Assembly: GCA_964036045.1 (NCBI GenBank)
Contig: OZ038390.1
Coordinates: 33,110,819-33,174,818, forward strand
Length of the DNA: 64,000 nt
From: Eutreptiella sp. 'Long Island Sound 2002'
Taxonomy: Eukaryota; Euglenozoa; Euglenophyceae; Eutreptiales; Eutreptiaceae
Direction: 5' to 3'
Of this stretch, positions 44,401-53,400 are shown piece by piece. The notes below the pieces were generated by a model, which saw only the letters and a list, made by a program, of their open reading frames with translations, did no database searches and had not been told where the DNA came from. Every line of letters starts with the position of its first letter. Within the stretch, counting starts at the first letter, position 1. The position numbers and the translations under genes are program-made.

Positions 44401-47400
44401 CCCCGTCCCCCAAGGCCGGTGTGCCCGAATCTACCTCCCCACAGGCCCTGCGATGCACTCCGACCACCCCCTGGGCAGGACTCCCCGTCCCCCCAGGCCG
44501 GTGTGCCCGGTTCTACGTCCCCATAGGCCCTGCAGGACGCTCCGACCACCCCCTGGGCAGGACTCCCCATCCCCCCAGGCCGGTGGGCCCGGTTGTCCAT
44601 CCCCGCAGGCCCTGCAGGAAACTCCGACCACCCCCTGGGCTGGACTCCCCATCCCCCCAGGCCGGTGTGCCCGGTTCTACGTCCCCACAGGCCCTGCAGG
44701 ACGCTCCAACCACCCCCTGGGCCCGGTTGTCCATCCCCGCAGGCCCTGCAGGAAACTCCCACCACCCCCTGGGCTGGACTCCCCATCCCCCCAGGCCGGT
44801 GTGCCCGGTTCTACGTTCCCACAGGCCCTGCAGGACACTCCGACCACCCCCTGGGCAGGACTCCCCATCCCCCCAGGCCGGTGTGCCCGGTTCTACATCC
44901 CCACAAGCCCAGCAGGAAACTCGGACCACCCCCTGGGCTGGACTCCCCATCCCCCCAGGCCGGTGTGCCCGGTTGTCCGTCCCCGCAGACCCTGCAGGAA
45001 ACTCCGACCACCCCCTGGGCACAACTCCCCGTCCCCCCCGGCCGGTGTGCCCGGTTCTACGTCCCCACAGGCCCTGCAGGACGCTCCGACCACCCCCTGG
45101 GCAGGACTCCCCATCCCCCCAGGCCGGTGGGCCCGGTTGTCCATCCCCGCAGGCCCTGCAGGACACTCCGACCACCCGCTGGGCTGGACTCCCCGTCCCC
45201 CCAGGCCGGTGTGCCCGGTTCTACGCCCCCACAGGCCCTGCAGGACGCTCCGACCACCCCCTGGGCTGGACTCCCCGTCCCCCCAGGCCGGTGGGCCCGG
45301 TTGTCCATCCCCGCAGGCCCTGCAGGAAACTCCGACCACCCCCTGGGCTGGACTCCCCATCCCCCCAGGCCGGTGTGCCCGGTTCTACGTCCCCACGAGC
45401 CCTGCAAGACACTCCGACCACCCCCTGGGCTGGACTCCCCACTGCCCCCAGGCAGTGAGGCAGCGCATTGCAGGAGTTGCGCTGCCCACTGCCCCCAGGC
45501 AGTGAGGCAGTGCATTGCAGGAGTTCCACTGCCCACTGCCCCCAGGCAGTGAGGCAGTGCATTGCAGGACTGGCACTGCCTACTGCCCCCAGCCAGTGAG
45601 GCAGTGCAATGCAGGAGCTGCACTGCCCACTGCCCCCAGCCAGTGCGGCAGTGGATTGCAGGAGTGGCACTGCCCACTGCCCCCAGGCAGTGAGGCAGTG
45701 CATTGCAGGAGTGGCACTGCCCACTGCCCCCAGGCAGTGCGGCAGTGGATTGCGGGAGTGGCACTGCCCACTGCCCCCAGGCAGTGAGGCAGTGCATTGC
45801 AGGAGTTGCACTGCCCACTGTTCCCAGGCAGTGAGGCAGTGCATTGCAGGAGTTGCACTGTCCACTGCCCCCAGGCAGTGAGGCAGTGCATTGCAGGAGT
45901 TGCACTGCCCACTGCCCCTAGGCAGTGAGGCAGTGCATTGCAGGAGTGGCACTGCCCACTGCCCCCAGGCAGTGAGGCAGTGCATTGCAGGAGTTGCACT
46001 GTCCACTGCCCCCAGGCAGTGAGGCAGTGCATTGCAGGAGTTGCGCTGCCCACTCCTCCCGGGCAGTGAGGCAGTGCATTGCAGGAGTTCCACTGCCCAC
46101 TGCCCCAGGGCAGTGAGGCAGTGCATTGCAGGAGTTGCGCTGCCCACTGCCCCCAGGCAGTAGGGCAGTGCGTTGCGGGAGTTCCACTGCCCACTGCCCC
46201 CAGGCAGTGGGGCGGTGTATTGCGGGAGTTCCACTGCCCACTGCCCCCAGGCAGTGAGGCAGTGCATTGCAGGAGTTGCACTGCCCACTACCCCCAGGCA
46301 GAGAGGCAGTGCATTGCAGGAGTTGCACTGTCCACTGCCCCCAGGCAGTGAGGCAGTGCATTGCAGGAGTTGCACTGCCAACTGTTCCCAGGGCAGTGAG
46401 GCAGTGCATTGCAGAAGTTGCACTGCCCACTGCCCCCAGGCAGTGGGGTAGTGCATTGCAGGAGTTCCACTGCCCACTGCCCCAGGGCAGTGAGGCAGTG
46501 CATTGCAGGAGTTGCACTGCCCACTGCCCCACGGCAGTGAGGCAGTGCATTGCAGGAGTTGCACTGCCCACTGCCCCCAGGCAGTGGGGCGGTGCATTGC
46601 AGGAGTTCCACTGCCCACTGCCCCCAGGCAGTGGGGTAGTACATTGCAAGAGTTCCACTGCCCACTGCCCCAGGGCAGTGAGGCAGTGCGTTGCAGGATT
46701 TGCACTGTCCACTGCCCCCAGGCAGTGAGGCAGTGCATTGCAGGAGTTGCACTGCCCACTGCCCCAGGGAAGTGAGGCAGTGCATTGCAGGAGTTGCGCT
46801 GCCCCCTGCCCCCAGGCAGTGAGGTAGTGCATTGCGGGAGTTCCACTGCCCACTGCCCCAGGCAGTGAGGCAGTGCATTGCAGGAGTTGCGCTGCCCACT
46901 GCCCCCAGGCAGTGGGGCAGTGCATTGCAGGAGTTGCACTGTCCACCGCCCCCGGGCAGTGAGGCAGTGCGTTGCAGGATTTGCACTGTCCACTGCCCCC
47001 AGGCAGTGAGGCAGTGCATTGCAGGGGTTCCACTGCCCACTGCCCCCAGCCAGTGAGGCAGTGCATTGCAGGAGGTCCACTGCCCACTGCCCCCAGGCAG
47101 TGGGGCAGTGCATTGAAGGAGGTCCACTGCCCACTGCCCCCCGGCAGTGAGGCAGTGTGTTGCAGGAGGTCCACTGCCCACTGCGCCCAGGCAGTGGGGC
47201 AGTGCATTGAAGGAGGTCCACTGCCCACTGCGCCCAGGCAGTGAGCAACAGTGCAGCAGGGCACACACAGTGCAGTGTGGTGCAGAGCACCAAGCAGTGC
47301 GGCACCACACAGAAGGCACTGGTGGTGCAGCGCGGCACGCAGGGTGCAGTGGGCCAATGGGACCCTGTGTGACTGCGCGCAGGCGTCGGCAAGGCAGTGT

Positions 47401-50400
47401 CGGCCAAGTGCGAGAGTGCACTGGTCCGGCTATGCCACAACACACTTACACACAGCGCGCACACAACACACACAGCCCAGCCCGTTTACCTGTACCCGTG
47501 GGTAGACATCCCGGCCTTTGCCTTTTGGTAACAGCGCCTTCGGCACACCACACCACACCACACCACACCACACCACACCACACCACACCACACCACACCA
47601 CACCACACCACACCACACCACACCACACCACACCACACCACACCACACCACACCACACCACACCACGCACCACAACCAACATAGCACAGCACTGCAGTAC
47701 ACAATGGAATGCAACACAGCACATCACAGCAATACAACACACAACCTCCTTCACTTTTTCTGTGGGCATGGATCGTAAGTACTCCAGCGAAGGCTCACCC
47801 CCTTTGCACTCTTGCGGTCTCTCCTCCAAAATCGTCCTCAAAATATTGCGGATGCGCTCAGTCTTGATCTCCGCTAGACCCCCCTCTTTGATGGACGCCG
47901 CAACCTTAGCAGCAGGGGCCTTCAGAACCGCCTGTGGCAAGGCCATGGGCAATGAGATCAGCAGCTGTAAAAGCACTGTCACTACCAATGGTATGGTGTG
48001 AATCACAGTGGAAGGCCGTGGTACCCGCAACGCGCAAACAATTGCACGCTGAGTCATAAAATGTCGAATTTTTCCCGAAGAGGAATGCCACTACATTTTT
48101 GAGTGACCCCCAATAACCCTTGAGCAAACTTCAGCTAGGCTTTGGGTGACAGCATGCACCGCTAGCTCTTGATGTGGTGTGCCCTGTCTCTTCCAATTCG
48201 CCCAATGCAGCACACACGAATGCCCCGTGTTCCAACGGCATACTGCACAATCTTCGCCAAGAGTCTCCTTTGCCTTGGGTAGAACTTGCAGTAAAGTAAG
48301 GCCCACACTGCAAAGGGCCAATGGAAATATTCCCCTTCGACGTTTTGCAAGGGAAGCTTTGGTTGCCCTGTGCGCCAGTTTCAGCACATGTACCCGGAAA
48401 ACGCCCCCTTCCTAATGAATTTGCCCCCCACCCCAAAAGTGGCCAAAATGCATGCATGTGGTTTTACAGGAAGGCCAGGTGGATTGCAAACATCCACACC
48501 AACATACAGAGGTAAACAGCGCAGTACAAGGCCGACTTGGGGAATCTCCGATACCTGGGGCCTTTCTTCTGGGGCTTCTTGATGGGCCCTGACACATGTT
48601 GAAATATTCAACATACGGTAAAGTTAGTTAGTTCCCTTGCTAATAGGGCTTCAATGGATTTACTTTTACATGAGATGTTGACCATAGAGGATTATTCGCG
48701 TAAAGTTTAATCTAAAACTGTTGCTGTCAGGGTTTGATGAGAAAGAATATTTTTCCCGGACTTTTTTAATTAAAAAAAGAAAGAAAGAAATGACAAAACA
48801 AAAAAAAATGGCTTCTTGTAGTAATGGTAAGAAAATATTTTTTATTTTTCGAATGTTTGTTTTTGGTTTTCACATTACAATAGTAATACTTGATTAGTAT
48901 TAAAATTGAGATTTTATAGGACATTTAAGGCGGCGTTGAATTTTGTATTGATTTCAAGTATTAAAGTTAAAAAAAATAAGATTTTACTTTTTGGTTTTGT
49001 TGAAGGGAAAAAAATTTCGATCACTGTAAAAAGAAAAGTATCGAGAGGAAATGTTCATGTTAAAGCTACTTAAAAAAAAAAACTTCGATACCAAATACTA
49101 AAGATGAAGTAGTTTCTTGGTCTTTTGCTGGTGTTTGTGGTTTTAAAGGTTCGAGAAAAAGTACGGCTTTTGCTGCTCAAACAGCAGCAGAGTTTGCATC
49201 GACGTCTGCTCTGGAGCAGGGAACATGCCAAGTTGAAGTCGTGAAACTGCAACGCGTTCTATTCCGTCAAGGAATATGCTTGAGAGCCCCCTGTGGGCCA
49301 GCCATCAAAAGGCCACGTGGTTCAGCTGCGGTAGCACATGACGCCTGGCCAAGAGGTATCAGCATCCAATCCCTGGGCACTAGCGTCCTCAATGACTCTG
49401 TGAGCGGAGGGGAAGGGGTTGCAGTGGTTTGGTGTTTGAAGCGAGCGGCGCCTACGGGTCTATCACCACCTACCCTTGTCCTTGCCTTGATCCCCTTTCC
49501 CTCTGTGGGCGGTAGTGCCCATTGGCCACTCACCCCCTCATACCCTTGGGGGAATCCTTGCACTCGCGCTACTTTTAGACTATGTTCCCCCTAACGAGCC
49601 CCCAGGCACACCCCTTGGAAACGCCCGGAGAATTAAGTGACCCAAACTGCCCCAGCTCAAGAAAGTTGCAAACTACCTTCCCTTCACATAACACAAATCA
49701 TGCACAACTGGAAAAGCGCATTGGTTGCCACCCTCAACAACACACAACCGTCTTTTTGTTCCATTGTCAAATAAGTACAAATTGAGAATATGCAGCTCGT
49801 GTGCACAACATGACACAATTGCAGATTTGAATGTCACATTGTCACAGGTGTGTGTGTCAATGCAATCCGTACAATATTGCAGTTGACACTTGTCACACAT
49901 GTGTCAACTGTGGACATCTGTTCAAGGTCAGACTTAGTGCAACAAAGGGCACATACATCCCCATCATCACCCACAACATCCTCATCGTCATTGTCCTCCT
50001 ATGTAGGTGTGGTCCATACATGTGTTGGTACATGTTCCCATGGGCCATATGAGGGTACCGTACTTGTCTTCGGATCAAACGCTGTTGCAAATGCAAGACT
50101 ACACGCATGTACTCATGTAACTCGGTACCGGATTCCCTCCATATGTTCCTTACGATGCCCCAATGCCACATGCGTGCAAACAAGTGCCCAACACGTGCCC
50201 TATAGAAACCATGAACATCATTGTACCTCTTTTGTCGCTCGGTCAAAATCTTTCGACCAATAAATGGCCATGCCACATGGAGGCGCCCCTTGTATGCACC
50301 ATCCATGGAGCCAATCTCATAATCCATTTAATGCCCCTTGCCCCTTTTCGGCCTTGCGTGATCCCAAATGAGAACATCTGCCAATGTCCCGGGGGCCAAC

Positions 50401-53400
50401 GGACAAACCCAAACGATGTTCCCAAGACTATCAATGGCAACCCTTACTTTAAACACACAACCAGCATAGTTTGGATTGGAGAGGACATCACAAAGGATGC
50501 CTTCTATGGAAGCGATGGGCATCCCGTCCACGTAATGTGTGACAAAATAGGCTTGAGGGACTGTGAAAATTGTGCTCTGGATCAAATGCAAGTATGCCAT
50601 CTAAATGCACCATATTGATAATCTCATCCGAGATGGTGTTGCCACCATATGATGCTTGGTGTTCAAAACGCCTATCCGGCACCCTTACCTCCAAGAACCG
50701 GTGCTTCTGAGGCCATCCATCCGGGAAATTGCATTTTAGCGTTACCAATCGTACATGGCGCTCTCCGGGCATTTCCTCATCACCAACGTGCGACATCCCG
50801 CTCCAGGTGTTAATGTGGGCGATAGCATGCAACAACAAGTGTGTAAGTAGCAAACATAGTATCCAAATTCCCAAAACCTAGGTTGCCCTTGGAAAGATGC
50901 AAATGCTGCTTCCCACTTGGTGTCCTCCCTTGGGTGTCCTCTCTCGTGTTCATAGCGCTCCTCAAAAACTTGGTCAATGGCACTCAGAAATTTGTTTACA
51001 CCAAAGGTTGTTGAACTACTTTGCCCTTCACCGGTGTTCATTGAATCAACCACCCAAACCATTGGTTTGGTTTCACTCCAGACAACAAGGAACAGAATCC
51101 AGTGTAAATTCCCCACATTGCATGGGATGAGAAAATATTGCTTGTCCAGCAGTTTGGCTTTCCGCTGAAGTGATGAAGTTGACATGCCTTGCTTCATCCG
51201 TATCGGCATGAATGAAGTATCCATCACAAAAACATTCTCAGAGCACAAGCATACCTGCAAAATGTATTTAAAAAAAAAAGGTCTATAAGTATATCATTCA
51301 TCCAAAATTCATTTTTTTGTTGGTCAGCCTCTCGTACTCTGCCTCCTGTGTGACGAGGATGCCATGCAACCGTGCAGTGCGGCTGGCATCTTGTGGTCTT
51401 TGCTCATGTGTGGCAATGGGGGGTTTGCCACCGAGGTCTGCATCCCCAGGTAGTCGTTCACCATCGGGGGGGGGCACCAAGGTTGGCGGGACTGTCGGCA
51501 TTCTGTGCAGCAAGGGCAGTGCCAAAATCATAGGAATGGGGCTGAGAACCCCCATGATGTGTCACCCAATTGGGACCAAATGTGGTCCGGATCTTCTAAA
51601 CATTTTGGCCGTTTTTGAGTGGGCGAGTCCACACCTTTGCTGATACTCAACAGCTGCCTGAGGATGCAGATGTCATTGACAAACCCCCAATTGCGACCCC
51701 CTACGTCCCATGGGGGCCACAAACGGGACCCCATTCTTTCAATGAACTTCACTAGGACATTAGGCTCCCAAATTGCTTCTTTGCTTTTTGGGGTTGCAAT
51801 AACGAGCATGACAAACCATGGGGGGCACCCAGATGCAGCCCTTGACACCCCCCCCCCGACTCCCACGCTTTGGTGTGTCCCCTTGAGTTGGGGTGATGGA
51901 CTCCCACACTTCGGTGTGGTCCCTTGAGTTGGGGTGATGGACTCCCACGCTTTGGTGTGGCCCCTTGAGTTGGGGTGATGGATTCCGCGAACATTTGTTT
52001 CGCTTCTTTTTCTTCGTGAAGCACACTCCACCTCATAGGTGTGCTCATCTCCTCTCTGGAGCAACGGGGTGCTCTGAAGACGCTTGGTGCGCAAGTAGGC
52101 ATTGTGTTTGTTCTTACTTGAATGGCGCTGTCGCTGAAATTCGATCCCCCCCCTCCTCCTACTCAAAGTGCCCACAGTGACAATTGTGACAGTGCATCGC
52201 CCATACTTGGTGCCGGTGTAGTGTGGGAGTCCATCACCCCAACTCGAGGGAGGGAGGAGAGAACCGAGGGAGCGTTTGGGTAAGGGTTGTAGTGGGACTT
52301 CCCAGGCACACGGGTCCCATTCCTCTTTGGGCTGCTTGCGCTGCAAGTACAGTTGTTGGCTCATTGGTCGTGCGGTTGTTTCGTATAAAGTGTGTTTTGT
52401 ATGGTGGGCATGCGCAGCTAGCCTCTCGCGGTACATCCAGTCCAAGATGTGGTTTAGTATGGCTTGTGTGTGACACTGTCGTGTGCGGTATAGTTCCTAT
52501 AATCTGTGTAGATGTTGTCGGTAGCAACGTGTTAAGCAAATAACTGCCGTGCTATCACAGTACAAGGTAGTCACTGCGTGTTTGGTTGTGTAGTACATGA
52601 TTTCCGTTGTCAGGTGGAGTGAGTTCAGTCGGTGTCGCATGCGTGCAACAAGCAGTTGATTGCGTAGGTGGCCAGTCACCAATGAGTGGTACGCCCGTTT
52701 GGTACCTCAGGCTTTGTTGTAAAGTGATCTTAGCCTACGGATGTGGTGCATACCTTGCACGCCAAGGGAGTCGTGCTGGTAGGTTTTACACTAACTCCAA
52801 AATGTACTGCATACATGCACGACAGAATCCAGTGCTTTATTTCATGTGAACCAGACGACAGTCAATGCCACTCAGGCATACTCATGCTCATGCCCATCAC
52901 CCATGGTAGCAAATCAAAAATGCACTGAACAAGCACAGCACCTATGTACACTGTCACCTGTACATTTCTGACTGGCAATGCAAATCATGCTGACACTTTC
53001 CGTTAGTCGCTCAAAACCTCTGTTTTTACAATAAAAACATCACTGCTGGCTATTGTGCGCACGTGGGTCCGGGTGAGGTCCTCCATAGAGGTGCAACTCA
53101 GCAGCCATTGGTTGTGCAATACATTGAGTGTCCTAGGCTTCTAGCAGTTTTGTTTCTTGGCCTCTACTTGTTGGAGGACGGTGCGTGTAAACCACTGTAT
53201 CGCTTCCGGGTCGTTGGCTTGTTGTGCCTCTTGAATCCACGGGTCCACGCTGATAACGAGTGTGTTATGTTCTTGTGTTCGTTTGTGTTTTCGTGCACCG
53301 CTGGGTGCTCCGACCATGGTGCGTAGGTTTCCCAGTGTTTCCTTGGGTGACTAGTGTTGCACGGTGAAGCGCGTGAGCTAGAGGGGCGAGGGCGGCAAGT

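Larger units (their letters stand above)
49565..52445 (-). mobile_element. Composite DDE transposon relic with Ulp1-like protease
   Basis: All coding is on the minus strand, in order: an uncharacterised N-terminal region (52445-51298), a Ulp1/C48-like protease (51260-50742), a DDE_Tnp_4-like transposase (50874-49893) in several frames, and a zinc-binding end (49900-49673). The outer end 49565-49677 is nearly identical to the end of the short copy at 24.8 kb. The opposite terminus is not defined. It sits in glycosylase intron 1 in the same orientation as the gene. Frameshifts and lost catalytic residues show it is inactive. Confidence 0.68.

Noticed and set aside
34705-47250. CRISPR array or long repeat proteins (frames up to 1080 and 750 codons)
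   Set aside because: Units are contiguous with no unique spacers, the genome is eukaryotic, and several frames on both strands are open at once. They are minisatellite by-products inside an intron.
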